Below are positions 1 through 12,626 of a stretch of 64,000 nucleotides of DNA, in pieces. Below the pieces are notes generated by a model. It worked only from the letters and a program-made list of their open reading frames with translations, had not been told where the DNA came from and ran no database searches. Where the stretch lies: positions 123,088,337 to 123,152,336 of the forward strand of contig CM067083.1 in the NCBI GenBank assembly GCA_034008185.1, written 5' to 3'. The DNA is from Gorsachius magnificus (lineage: Eukaryota; Chordata; Aves; Pelecaniformes; Ardeidae). Position numbers and translations under genes: made by a program. Position 1 is the stretch's first letter. The number at the start of each line of letters is the position of its first letter.

Positions 1-1514
1 TTTTTATTTAAAGCTGACTAGATGAAACAGGACAAAATTAATTTCAAGCTTTAGTCAGTGGTCTGCTGAAACCTGGCTGATGCTGCCCACGAGGGGAGCA
101 TTGCTATTGACTTTCAGAGAGCAATCACCCTGTGCTCTTCAGATATATTTTTGTCCGCACAAGATTCACTTCACAATTTATCCCTCCTCCTCCTCCTCGT
201 CCCTACAGAAATACATGACACGCCCGTCACCCCCATACCCACAGCATGACTAAACCTCCTGAAGAAAACGTGGTCTGAGGTTTGTCCAGCATGATTTCAT
301 TGAAGCTCAGAGGTGCTGTGAAAAGGAAAACTTTACTACTGTGCATTTGCAAAACCTTTTAGTGCCTGCTTGCTGGGCAGCTTGGGCAAGAGACAATTTG
401 GAAGCTGCCAGAGTCAGCGGAAAATTGTGGAGACAGGCTTTTCCAGGATATTTTCTTCTTTTACTGGGTTAGTTTTTTCTCTGGATTCTGTTCAGATCAA
501 ATGTGGTCATGCAAAAAAACCCCCAGAAAACAAAAACCCAAATAACCACAAGAAGATAAGGCCAATGCCAATCCCCATAGAAGCTGAGGTAGCTGATGTT
601 AGATGGTAGGGATGATGTGAACTCCGTTGTGTACCCTTTGCTTGCTGAAGCTTGCATGTTGTTATTTTGGCAGATGTCTAAAGCCTTGGGGCTTTGGGGA
701 TGGTGGTTTCCCAGGGTTATGATTGCCGTTTTTATTTTTCCTTGGAGCTCAGGTGTATTCTGGTGCAGAGAATCTCAGCCTGGTTTGAATGAGGAGATTT
801 GAGGCTATCCCAAATAGACGTGGGCAAACCTTTCACTGTGTGCAGAATGCATTTCCAGACCTTTGGGTACCGCTAGAGATTGTCGCAATCCACTTATTTC
901 TCCATGAGCACGTTCAGAATCGCTTCCTTGTTCTGTTGTGTTTGAACTTGGGAATAACGGTGTGCTGAGTCTTTTCTGTTGAGGTGTGATGTGGAGAAAG
1001 GTAGGAGCCTTCCTGCTGTGCTAGATATTGCCTGTGTTCAACCCTCGTTCCTTACTTGAAGCTCAGACAGTAGCATAATGAGAAAAATGAGAAAATGAGA
1101 TGACAGAGAGCTGCATATGTTCCATTGGCTCTTCACTGATGAGGAGGGAGGCAATTGGTGACAATTAAAATAAATCTGCATAAACCATCTGGACCTTGAT
1201 GTATATTGGCAATTGGTGCTGTTGATACAATAATGTGGACTGTTTCCTGTTGTCTATTAAAAAAATCAAAACCAAAACAAAGCAAACCCCACAACAAAAC
1301 AAAGCATCGCGAGCAGAGAAAAATTATTTGAAAGCATAAACTTCACTCCCCACTCCCCCCCCCCCCCCCCCCCCTTGGGACACATGCAGCAAGGCAACTG
1401 TTTGAAAACCAGGCACTTTGTAACACGCGGAGTTGTTTGGATTTGTGCAATGCTGTGCTTGTCAGATGGGCTTTTACAGCGAGCGTAGAAAGTGGCCACG
1501 GTCTAAAACTCATT
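1..1514. other. No gene recognised
   Basis: Unique-looking sequence with only chance frames under 80 codons and the C19 run. I see no exon of a neighbouring gene. Confidence 0.6.
1356..1374 (+). repeat. C19 homopolymer
   Basis: Nineteen C residues follow CACT. Runs like this are error-prone in sequencing, so the length may be wrong. Confidence 0.9.
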
Positions 1515-1715
1515 GCAGATTTCTGGGTGACAGTACTCCCGGGTTTCGACCCCAGCTCTGCCACGAAGTTGCTGTGTAACCTTGGGCAAGTGATTTAACC
1601 TTTCTGTGCCTACAGTTTACCCATCTGTACATGGGTATAATAATATTTACCTACCTCACAGGGGTGTTGTGAGGCTTAAGTAAATGCGTGTGAGAGGTGC
1701 TGGAAGTGCGCTGTA
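1515..1715 (+). mobile_element. MIR-type SINE
   Basis: The order of blocks is that of MIR: CCCGGGTTTCGACCCCAGCT (tRNA-like B box region), CTCTGCCACGAAGTTGCTGT, AACCTTGGGCAAGTGATTTA, CTGTGCCTACAGTTTACCCA, TGGGTATAATAATATTTACC, CTACCTCACAGGGGTGTTGT, GAGG. This is one of the clearest old SINEs in the window and spans nearly the whole core. Confidence 0.88.
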
Positions 1716-4700
1716 AAAATTTCATTCTTGCTGGGTTTCTGCTGTTATGGGGAATGAGCAGTAAAGGGGTTTGTTGCAATGTGCAGAAGGAAAACCTGCT
1801 GGTGCGTGCGTGTGTCGAGAAAGTGATCTTTTCTCTCCCCAAAAGCAAGGAATCGAGAAAATCGTTGTGCGCCAACTGAATAGCCTTGTTTTCCTGGTCA
1901 AATGTAATAGCACTGTTGGCAGTATTCTTTTCTTACACGATGGGTGACCTTTCCCTTTTCCTTTCTGTTTCTGGAAACTTGAAACTAAAGATCACAAAAG
2001 TATTTCTGAACCGAACAGATTACTGATGAATACTTGAATTTCTTTAAAAGTTGCTCTCATCAGCCACGGTTAATGTGCACTAATCTTTCAGACATCAGCT
2101 TCCATGTGAATACAGTGAAAAATTTGCTCACGCTGTTTTGGAATAGCCTGGACCTTATTTGGGAGGCTGGTATACTATTTGCTGAGGACTTTTAGGGAAA
2201 ACTAGAGTCTCAACTGATAAATACCTGAAAAATCTTTTTGCGTTTTGGTTTTGCCTTTTAAGTTTCTTGACTGCCTCTGACAGCACAATAACCACAGTTT
2301 ACTTGGTTGTACAGTAGCTTTTCTTTGAACTGTTTCCTTACGTGAAGGGCAAAGGTGGGTTGTGAAAAGATAAACTAGACTCAACGCTGCTCACGCGCGA
2401 CTCTTCTCGAAGTACCCACTTTCCTGGAGAAAAATCTGTGCCACATCCAGAGAGACTAAACCAGGCCGGCCTTCACCGTCCTCCTGCAGGCAAAACTTCC
2501 TTTGCCATCAGTGGGAGTTTTGACTGTCGATTTTGTGTCCATCGAGGTGGATTCATCCCTGGTTGAACCCCAAGACACTCGGGTGAAACCCAGGATGACT
2601 TTCTTTAGAACGAGGGAAGGGATCCAGTTCATTGCTCCAAATATTGCCAGCGGTCAGATAATTTAGAAGGGGAAAAAAGCATGCGATAGAAAGCCTGGGG
2701 TTTTTTCCTTCTGTTTTTGAGCCAAGTGTTTTTATTGTCTAAGTGTCCTGACCATTATATAATGTCTCTTTTGGAAATGCAATGAGGGGCAAGACTCCCT
2801 GCTCCCTTTTAGAAAAGCTTTTTGAAGTCTACTCATGCACTCCCTACTCAGGCAAAACTCCTGGGTTTTGTTGTTGGGTCTTGTTTTCTCTCCTGAGTAA
2901 GGACTGTGAAATCTGGCCTGTTCTGGGTAACTGGGTGGTGCTTCAGGTGGCTGTTGTCTTCTCTAACCCAAGACTTGCCTTGCATGACGCAAGAATGAAG
3001 CTAGGAAACCCTCCTCCTCCAGCTCTGTCTTGCTCTGCCACGTACATTCCTGGTTGCTTTTCTCTATCCACAGTGGGGAGGTAATTTAAAATCTTCCGGA
3101 CACATGGGCCAGGTTCTTCCACATGACTAACCAGGCAGCTGCATATCTTCCTGCTAGGGCAGAGCAAATTCAGAAGCTCTACTCTTGCAGATGGGCCACT
3201 GCTCATCTGCATCGGCTTTGGGTCTGCTCCTTCCCCGTTCTTCTCCCCAGCCGTTTATTTGCCCTGTTTTAAGCACTCAGCTCAGTGCTTCTAGGTTCTT
3301 TTTACTGCTTCTGTTCCAAAAAGATCAAAGCTGGGGAAAAAAACCAGCAATGTAACTCCTTCGGTGCTATGCTAACTGCTTTGTTCAACCCAACCAAATG
3401 CTGGCCAACATACAGATTTTCCCTCTTTGTCCTAAGAAGCACCACACATCTGTGTCTTGAACAGGGATGGACTGAGAGGGGTGAGAGAGGGCAAGTGTGG
3501 TTTTGAAAGCAATTAAAGTCTCATGTGTATCTAGTAGAGCAAGAAAAATACGTAAATGCAGACTGCTTTCAAAGCTAGTTGTTGCCCACCTCGTGGAAGT
3601 AAATAGGATATAACCTATAAGGTACTGAGGGTATTATATATATATATTTTTAAAAAAAAAAGACAGAAAGTTCACCTTATCAATAAAACACCCTTTAATT
3701 TTCCTGAAAATATACTGTTCGACAGTAAACACACCTGGCTGTGCTTGCACCCGGTTATTTTGAAGCCACTTCAGCAGCAATGGCTACTTGAACTGCGAGA
3801 GTAAAAAAGTGGAAGGAGAGAGAGAACTCCCCCTCCTATGTATTAGGCCTGATGCAAAGTGTGCAGCTATGAATTTTCAGGATTAAAGGGACTAATCAAC
3901 ATGTGTGTCTGTGTCTATATATGCAGCCCTGTGGAAATATAGACAAGCATACATGCCGTGTTACTGCAGCGGTATACATGTTTTAGTATATATGAACACA
4001 TTGTGAATTCCAAAGGGCTTTTTGAGGTGAGGAAGGTAGTTTCTGGTGCAAGGTGCTAGCATTGGGATTTGCAAGCAGGGTTGAAATAAATACTCCTTGT
4101 ATGGGTTTTTTGAAAGTAAGAACAGGGATAAAAGACCATCAGAAGCTTAAGGTCCTTCTGAGAAAATGCTGTACCACCTGATCTTCCACTTCTTAAAACA
4201 TTTGGAAGCCAAAATCAAACCAAAAATGAGGGTCAAATGCAGTGTCAGTATAAATCAGTAAAGCTCCATTGATGTCCAGGTGCCTCCTTACGCTCCCTAT
4301 GCTAAAAATAGTAATTTCTGCTGGTGTCAGGGGGGCCCAAACTGGGCCCTAGTGCTTATTTTCTTAACCTGTGGTAGTAGATTTCCTGTTTGAGCTTGTA
4401 GACTTTGTCAAAACCCAGGCAAAACTCAGACAAAATCAGGAGTCTCTTTCCAAGCGGAGTCATGAGTGTAGCACACCCCTGACCGACACGGGGGATTTGT
4501 AGTCTCTGGCTTTAGCTGGGGAAGAGATGGTTTCCCCTTCCACCAGTATCGCCACTGCAATGAGAACAGCCCTGTTAATACACGCAGCAAACTGGGCCCT
4601 CCTTTGCAGGGATGAAACCCCCCAAATCTGATTTCAAGTCCTTCGAATTCAAATGCCAAATGCCACTCAAAGGAATGATTATTGTTTTCTCTCCAGATGT

Positions 4701-6744
4701 CATTCCCGTTCATCAGTCACACGGATAAGCAGCTCATATTTTCCTTTCTAGTGGTATTTACCAATAAAACACGCTGCCAGTGCCAGAGCCTTCTTCCCTC
4801 AGACCCAGCTGAACACCACCTGCATGCCGCCCCCATCCTTCCTCCCCTTTCCTCCACCTTAAAAGCAAACACCGTTCTTTCCCAAGTCGCGAAAATCCAG
4901 GACAAATGCCAGATGATTACACCTGCAATCTGTTCGCTTTAGGATTTTATTGCAGTTTCTGAGGGCATATGAGTACACACAGGGATCTGCAAAAATTTCG
5001 GTAGCCTGGAGTTGAAGCCACTTGACTTCAATGGACTTGCTCTGAGCTGACACTGCTGCAAGAGAAACCATGCTCCAAGTGTACCCCAGGCGACCCCCTC
5101 AAATTATTACAGTTTCACACCATTCCCATATAACCTGTTTTTTTCAAGAATTACTGAAGCCAGTCAACAAATTTACGATGGATAAGTAGTAGTGGAAGTG
5201 GACTGGTTCACACTCATCTGTAGACCTCCTAGCACTACTCGATCAATTAAACAAGCCTTAAATTGGGTGTAATTGCAGCCATTTGGAGGAGAGCTGTGCT
5301 ATGCACTTTCTAAAAAAGTGTCTAAATAGGTATGGGACAAATCCCTTGGCCCCCATCTTCTCTATGTAGGGAGAGTGAGAGGGAAGAGATTTTACACTGA
5401 ACATCAAAGTTTGCCATTAGTTACAAAATGTGCCCCTCCCAAAATGGGTCTAAAACATTTGGCTTGGGGTTTTTTTTGTGGAAAACATTTTCCTACCAGA
5501 AAAAACCCAATGGTTTTGGCTAATATTTGCCCTCTGCAAACTGTTTTACCATTCCAGCCTGTTGCTCCCATGAGGAATGGGAAGGAGTTTCACAAGTGTT
5601 TGAATTACTCAGGGAAGGATTATTTCACATCTAGGTCTGGTGACTTATCGGGCCAAGTTCAGACCATTCCCCTAAAGCCGATGTGATTACCCAGTATGAA
5701 ACCAGTATGAGATAACAGCTGGGGCGAGGCCCTTGCGTGGTCTCCTGTGTGTTCCCTATGACAGATTTATGGTGATGTGCTTGGGAACCTGACATAGCAT
5801 GCCCCATCATGGAGCTGTTCCCCTAAATAGAGGGGTTTAACGGAAAGGCTATATATTTTGGAGGCTTTGAATGACTTTTTGTTTAAAAGGAATTATCATC
5901 CCTTTGGTGTGTATATTTTTGGGTGCATTGTCGTATACAGAAGGTAAAATCACGGTGCCTGAAAATTCATGTTCTCTCTCCATCTCTGTTGGTTGGGAAA
6001 GCCAAGGGGATTTTAGGGTTGTCTCTGCTGGCAGATGTGATGTGTTCCCTAGTACCATTGGCCTGTGCTCCAGGGCATGTGATATGGGAATGGTCAGGCT
6101 GTTGCCTGGCTCCCATCACCAATCCCACCTCCAACCCTTGATCTCTTCCATACTCACCCCAGGCATTGCAACATAGGTTTGAAGATCCTTGTCTACCCCA
6201 CGGAAGTGCTGGGAGGACAGACTAGTTACGCACTTCTTGCAAAGCTCTTGAGCACCTTCCGATTGAAAGGAATTCTGAAAGTTTGCGGTGTCGTCTCAAA
6301 TTAGCTTTCATCCTAGGAGCATTTTTGATTAGTGAATTTTGATAGTACCGGAAAATTGGCACAGCCATAGAGAATAGCACAATTTAAATACTTACATTTC
6401 AGAAGTGCCACTTTTCCCATAAACATTGAAATTTGACTAATCACTGCTGGAACTCATTGCTACCATTCAAAACTCAGAAAATACTCTTGCACTTGATTCC
6501 TCAGATAAACCTTATTCAAGGAGAACAAATTCCCCAATCACTACAAAATGGTAAAAAGAAGCTATTAAAGCAGGACACCTGGGTTTTTCTAATGTTTTTG
6601 AATGCAATGAGCTGTATCTACTGAATATTGTCCATTTGCCTTGCAGCAGGCACACTGGGACTGCAGCCAGGCTTAGGATCCCCTTGTGCTTAGCGCTTTA
6701 CCAAAACACAGAGACATGGACCTGCCCTAAAATAGCTTCCAGGT
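1716..6744. other. No gene recognised; scattered old-repeat fragments
   Basis: A short (TA)n lies at about 3,634-3,650. The wording at 4,245-4,285 (AGTATAAATCAGTAAAGCTC, CATTGATGTCC) and at 5,015-5,045 (GACTTCAATGGAC) resembles very old dispersed repeats of amniotes, but the fragments are too short to name. No coding sequence is seen. Confidence 0.55.
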
Positions 6745-6890
6745 TCACTGTGTGTGTTTGCGTCACCTTGGGCAAGTCGTGTCACTGCTCTGTGTCTCAG
6801 TTTCCCCACCTGTAAAATGGGAGGTGTAACGCCTACCTCACAAGGATGACGTGAGGATTATTTAGTCAATGTTGGTGAAGTGCTTCAAGA
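6745..6890 (+). mobile_element. MIR-type SINE
   Basis: CACCTTGGGCAAGTCGTGTC, CTCTGTGTCTCAGTTTCCCC, CACCTGTAAAATGGGAGGTG and CCTACCTCACAAGGATGACG follow the MIR core in order. The tRNA-related head is missing. Confidence 0.88.
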
Positions 6891-9839
6891 CCTTAACATC
6901 AAAAGCACTGCAAGACTGCGGTGGTGCTGAGCAGAGCAGGATGAAGCAGTGCATCATGTCACCTTTTCCCTGTCTCCATGCATCCCAGCAGAGACAGAGA
7001 AGTAAGCTTATATGAACTTGGGTTTCTCAAGGAGGACTAGCACAACCCACACAAGATGTCACAAGCTTTTGGGGAGTGCTTTTCTCCATCCCCTGAAATG
7101 CTCCACCCTCCCTTTGGAAAGCATTCAGGGAAGTCAGCTGAAAAGCCAAGGATTTAGCACAGTCCCGTTGGGTCATGGAATTGGAGAAAGCAGAGATGGA
7201 AAGAGCACATGGGTCATCAGGTGCATTCCCAAGAGCTCATGCCACAGGCATCCCTGTGTCTTATTCTCCCACCCTAAATCCTGTCTGGTTGGAAATCTTC
7301 CAAAGCAGCAGTTTGGTCACCCCAGACCCTCTCAATCAGGCACATGAGACAGAAATAACGATCTAAGCAAGACATACATTTTTTGTTAACAAAGCTTGAA
7401 ACTTAGTCATGCCCATGCCTTGAATCTTGCGTTATTAACCAAACTCAGCCCATTCTGGACCCAGGTCATTCATCTGAAGTTGTCCTTCCAGTGCTGTTCT
7501 GACCCATCGTGGCTTGCAGGTGAAGATGCCTGTCCATCCAAGTTAGGATCAAGGATTTGTCAGTTTGACTGGGAGAGTTTGACTCCTTCCTTAGTCACTT
7601 CTGCATCTGAGCCATCCTTACTGGGGGTCTAGAGAGACTGGGACCCAAATCAGACCCCCAAAAGTAGATCTGAATGAACAAGGAAAGAAAACTACTTCCA
7701 GTCCTGCCACAGGCAACTCCTTTTCTCCCCCGCCATGGCATTTCAACACCATCTCTAGCTTCTGCCAGCAAGCTGCACCCGTGGTGCTTGGGAGGTAGAG
7801 GACTGCCAACAACCCCTGCTCTGAACCGGCCAAGAGAAGTGGCCGAGGGCAGACCTGACCCTCCTCTCACGTCCAGCGAGCACATTTCTGTCGAGCTCGG
7901 TGGCATTGCCCTTGATTTCGTGCAATGCCGCCAAGAGCAGGGGCAGGCTGCTTGTCAGCAGCTGTCTGAAAAGCTACGGTTGTTTAGATGGGATGGGCTG
8001 ACAGGTGTCAACACAATGCAAAACTGGTGCTATTAACTTGGCATAGAGTGCCTGCGAGTCTCTTCTTTTTCTTTTCAATCACCAAGCAATTACCTTACGC
8101 ATGGGAAGCCCGTTGTTTATAGACCGTGTCGGTAGTGACTTCTCGTTTCACAGGAGGGCTCGAAGCATCTACTCTGTCTTATTCCCCAACTCTTCCTCTG
8201 ATTTCTATGTCTTGGAGGGCAAGATGAGCATGCGTGTGCATGCTTGAGTGTGAATTGATGAGCAAAAGAAATAGAGCAAGGGCCAACCCAGATATTTCGT
8301 GCAATGGAGGTTTTGACCGAGTAAGGAGTGAATGAGAAGCACGGGCTAAGACCTCGGAAAAACCAGATGTGCAGATTTTGATCTTTGTCTCAGTCCAGTG
8401 GGACTTCAGTCAATCCATCAGGACCGTTGTCTGTGTCCAGGACAATTTCTTCTCTGGGCTCCCAGGGAGTGACAGATTGAGATATTCCGGGCAGGGCTCC
8501 ACAGAGGGATGAGATCAGACTTGCTGAGTGCCTTTGACTTCCCCTGGTTTAGTGGAAGCTGAAGGCATCCAGCACATCCCAGGAGGCAGACCACGTGAGG
8601 TTGTGCTCTGTTTATGTTAGATTATGCTTTGAGCATTCAAAGCTCAATCCTGCTTTCCTTACACTGCCGCAACATGTTGAATGTGACAAGATGTGGTCAT
8701 TTTAATTTAGGAAGTCTGTTAAAAAGTGTCCAAAGTGCTCATAAGAGCTCACAAAATCAACGCACCCCTTAAAAGACCAAATTCTGGTCTCGATTTCACC
8801 AAGGCATCAGCCACCCTGCATGAACCCCACTATTTTTTCTGGGAATGCCCTGGTTTTTCTGCCGTCAGCGAGGCCAGAATTTGGCCTGGCCCCACCTGTC
8901 CTCATTAACTCCAAAAAGCCCTTTATGTTTGTTGACAACAACTATGTTAGGGCAGAAACATTTCAATTCTCAAAACCTTGTGGTGCCTTTTCTTGTGGTG
9001 CTTGCCCTTCACAGGACTTCAGTCAAGGCAACCACTTGCATCAAACAGCAACGCCAGTACTTTTCCTCTGTATTACGTGCCAGTGCAGTAACAGACTTTA
9101 ATGTATACATATATAAATATAGATAGAGATATATATTGCTATAGTTATAATTATATATATATAATTGAGGTTCTGATGCCACTGTATGGGGAATGGACCA
9201 TTCCTCTGCAGGATTATACACTGCTCGAGTGAAACCAACAGCTCAACATCCTGTAAAGCATTACAACCTTGGCAAGGAGCTTCTCTTTCCTGCATTCTTT
9301 TTTCTGGCTCCCTTCTCTCCTCCTGCCCTTCTCCTCCCTGCTCCCAGAAACACACTCTGAAAGCTGCTGTTTTGCACCGTAGCAATTCCTCCAAATAGCT
9401 CTCCCCATCGCCAGCATATGCCGCCAGGCAACATCTTCCTCCTGCCGTGGCATGGGGAGGTGTCCCCTTGCCACGAAAGGAGGATGGTGGGGCCAGCGGG
9501 GTGGCATCCTGGGGCAGCATCCTTGCCTTTTTTTTGCAGTGAGGTGATGCAACCCACCGGGTGGCAAGCGGCGTTGTTCCCCACTAGCCAAGCCATCCGC
9601 TGGCGAGCATCTCCATCTCAGCTTCCCCAGCGAGAGAGCTATTTGGGGTAATTTTTTTTTCTCTTCAGATGCTCGGTTTCCCACGCTGCTCCGAGCAAGT
9701 CGAGCACCACAGGCCTTGCAGGTGGGGAGTAGGGAAGCTGGAGAAGGTGGTTTGCTTTGCTCACGCGAGTAGTTCTGCCTGACTTTGGGGGGGGCTTCTT
9801 TTTGTCAAGGGACTGCTGGGTTGGGTCAATCATCACCTT
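6891..9839. other. No gene recognised
   Basis: Mixed sequence with chance frames of up to 156 codons (9,214-9,684 minus) on GC-richer ground. Overlapping frames on both strands look equally random, without domain, start context or splice signal. Confidence 0.55.
9104..9165 (+). repeat. AT-rich simple repeat
   Basis: Imperfect TA and TATA units interrupted by GATAGAGA; an ordinary microsatellite. Confidence 0.85.
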
Positions 9840-11830
9840 ATCGTTACCTTTGAAGTATTGCTAAAACTATAGACAGGTGATAGAAGAGATGTTGAGTGAA
9901 GGTATTTTCTACTAAAGGGAACAACACCAATAATACTGTAAAAGGTGCTAGAATCAAACCTCATTTTATATACTTTGGTTCTTAGAGAAAAAAAAAAATA
10001 AATACACAGAATTCTTCCTGTGCAGCCTTACTGTAGATTGTTATAACCAACTCTTTATCCAAAAACAAAAAAAAGTGAAAAGGTTAAAAAAGGACAAAAA
10101 TGAAGTGATCCTGTATAAAGTGTAACAGATATGACTTTCCTATATAAATGTAAATGATCAGACATATATTAAAATGCACTTGAGGCAGGCAGCAAGCCTG
10201 AAAAGCTTTTGAAGTATCCTTTTAAATGCACAACACCTGTCTGTTTTCATTTGGCTGGTGCAAGAGGGGACGCGCCGAGTCGCTTTCATTTCCTTTTAAT
10301 TCTGTTTGTGATTTTTGGGAAAAGGAAAGAGGGATGGAAAGGAGGTGGGAGATTTCGCTAGCACGGAAACCTGGAATATTCATCTCAATCTTATTTTTTG
10401 TTTTGTTTTGTTTTGTTGTTACTTTATGACGTCGGTGACGGTGTTTGGCCTCACACTTAGTTTCTCAAATGCTTTTGAAAGCTTTGTTGCCTGCCCCAGG
10501 TGCTGAGCATAACTCTTACCTCAAGAATGCTTATAAAAAAAGTCAATTGTTTTTTCCCATCTCTGGAAAACTAAAGCAAACAAATGACAACAACAACAAA
10601 AAAAAATAAAGAAAAATAAAACAACCAGCAGTGAATGAAGGAATGAAAATTAAAAAAAGACAGAAGTCAAAGCAGAGGTTTGGTGATCAAACCGAGCCAT
10701 TCTGGTGCTTTTCCCCTTTTTGTGTTGCTAATGATCAAATTTACATGAGATGGGCTTAGACAAGTTTGTGGTCTTAGGATGTAGCAAAAAATGTATTTAA
10801 AAAGAAGACAAATTTGCATGGAAAAAACTCTGATGGAACATTTAAAGAATGGCTGTTTCAATGTCAGACGTTTAATGTTAGCATGTGTGTGTGCTGTATA
10901 TACCTTCTCATGTGTGACATGTACAGTTGACTGAGGAAAAAAAACCTATGAAACCGAACAAAAAATAATAATCAAATGCTATTTTATCAGATGATGCACT
11001 TTTTCACCTTGATGAGAAGCCACTGTTCACAACTATGCAATCTTCCAGTTTCTCTCTCTATCTCCTCTCTCCAACCTCAAATTTCCCAACTATTTTCCAT
11101 AACCTAAACCGTTTTTCCTTTTGTACAAAGAAACACAAAAAGTTCCAAACTCTGGTTCAAGGTGAGAGTGCTACTGTGACTTTTCTCAAATGATAAGAGC
11201 TAACAAACAGACAAACAAAAGGGGTTTGGTTTGGTTTTGTTTTTAAGACAAAGGAGGTTCAGACATAACCCTCTTTATGTTCTCTAAATGAATCAATGTT
11301 TTCTACATGTGCCAGGCTTCTGTTAACTGTTTTTGAGTTTAATTCTGTTTCTTCATTCATTTTTTTCTCTCTCTTGGCTTTTAGGATTTTAATTTTTTTT
11401 TTAAATTTGTTTCCTTATGTACTTCTTTTCTTTTTTAATTCTAGTTTTGTATTGTAGGTATTGGGGATGTGAAGATGAAGGTGAAATTTGGCTTAACTTC
11501 AAGTGTTTTAGTACATATGTGTGCTATATGTATATAGTTTTCTACATAGAAAATTTTACGCGCTTTTTAACGCACTTTACGACTTGTATGTACAAAGTTG
11601 TCTATATAGAAAATGTAGTGAGTGTTACCCAACCTTCAAAGAAGAGAGTTTTGATTAAGAGGAGTTCAGACGTTTGAGTGTGTGTATTATATACTATATT
11701 ATATATTATAGAAATATATAATAGTGTATGTCCATGTTAGGGTGTGTATAATAGATGCATACATCCAAACATGATCATGCCCATAGATATCATAAAAGTC
11801 GAGTGGTTTGTATTTCTTTAAGGTTTGCAA
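9840..11830. other. AT-rich, UTR-like or conserved non-coding block
   Basis: CpG-poor, A- and T-rich sequence with many short A and T runs, TATATA words and TGTATATA-type elements. An AATAAA lies at 9,997-10,002. The texture resembles a long vertebrate brain-type 3' UTR more than neutral intergenic DNA, but no coding exon or splice pattern accompanies it. A (TTTTG)n tract lies at 10,394-10,417. Confidence 0.35.
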
Positions 11831-12093
11831 GCTACAACAAATAGCCTGGCTCTACTGGGTAAACTTCTTCCCTGTCCTTAGAGCAAAGGTAGAAAATTGT
11901 CCTCCCCTGTTATTCACAGTGCGTATTCCTGGGGGGATTTAGCCTTTATAACCTTTCTTTCCCCACCCCAGTTTACCAGAGGGTGCTGAGGAGAGAGTGT
12001 TGGTGAGGAAACAGGGTCATCCAGTGATGAGCTCAGGAAACCACAAGACCACAAGATGTGGCTGCCATGTCCCCCGCCCACCACCGACTCACC

Positions 12094-12175
12094 ATGCAAC
12101 TTAGAGCGCATCACTCCCACTTCTCTGTGCCTGTCAAACTGGGGTTGCTAACGCTTACCAAGCCTTTAAGCACTT
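12094..12175 (+). mobile_element. Probable MIR-type SINE fragment
   Basis: CACTTCTCTGTGCCTGTCAA followed by ACTGGGGTTGCTAACGCTTA resembles the MIR core. It is short and diverged, so the call is tentative. Confidence 0.5.
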
Positions 12176-12560
12176 TGCACTCATGGTCCCTCTCTGCAAA
12201 TTCCGCAGGGTCCCCCTCAATACCAGTGGGAGGTGATTCGGGCCAGTTTACGGTGAGATCTTCACCAACCTACCCCTTGTCCTCCCTCTCTCTTCTGTTC
12301 ATGAACCCCACTGCTGCCTCGTTCGGCCATGCTTTAACCTCCCCTCACCATTATCTTTTAAATGAGACCATTGTGCTTCTCCTTCCTTCCACTCAAGGCT
12401 TCCCCATCCTTGAGAGACATGGCCCATCATGCTAACACTCTTCAAATATCTTTATCAGATTCTCCTCAGCCATGGTACCTCCAGGCACTAGGACAACTTG
12501 GCAAAGGGCAAAACCCTGGGTTGCTATCATTAGCCCACTCTCACCTACATACTACATGCA

Positions 12561-12626
12561 GACCTGATGGTCTTGATCCTTATGGGTCCCTTCCAGCTTG
12601 AGATATTCTGTGGTTCTATGATCTCA
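12561..12626 (+). mobile_element. Short CR1 3' fragment
   Basis: GACCTGATGGTCTTGATCCT, TATGGGTCCCTTCCAGCTTG and AGATATTCTGTGGTTCTATG are in the order of a CR1 3' end. It is short and moderately diverged, and is the only CR1 I see in the first 37 kb. Confidence 0.8.

Noticed and set aside
9098..9684. Overlapping minus-strand frames of 140 and 156 codons
   Set aside because: GC-rich patch with low stop density; no domain and no splice or promoter context.
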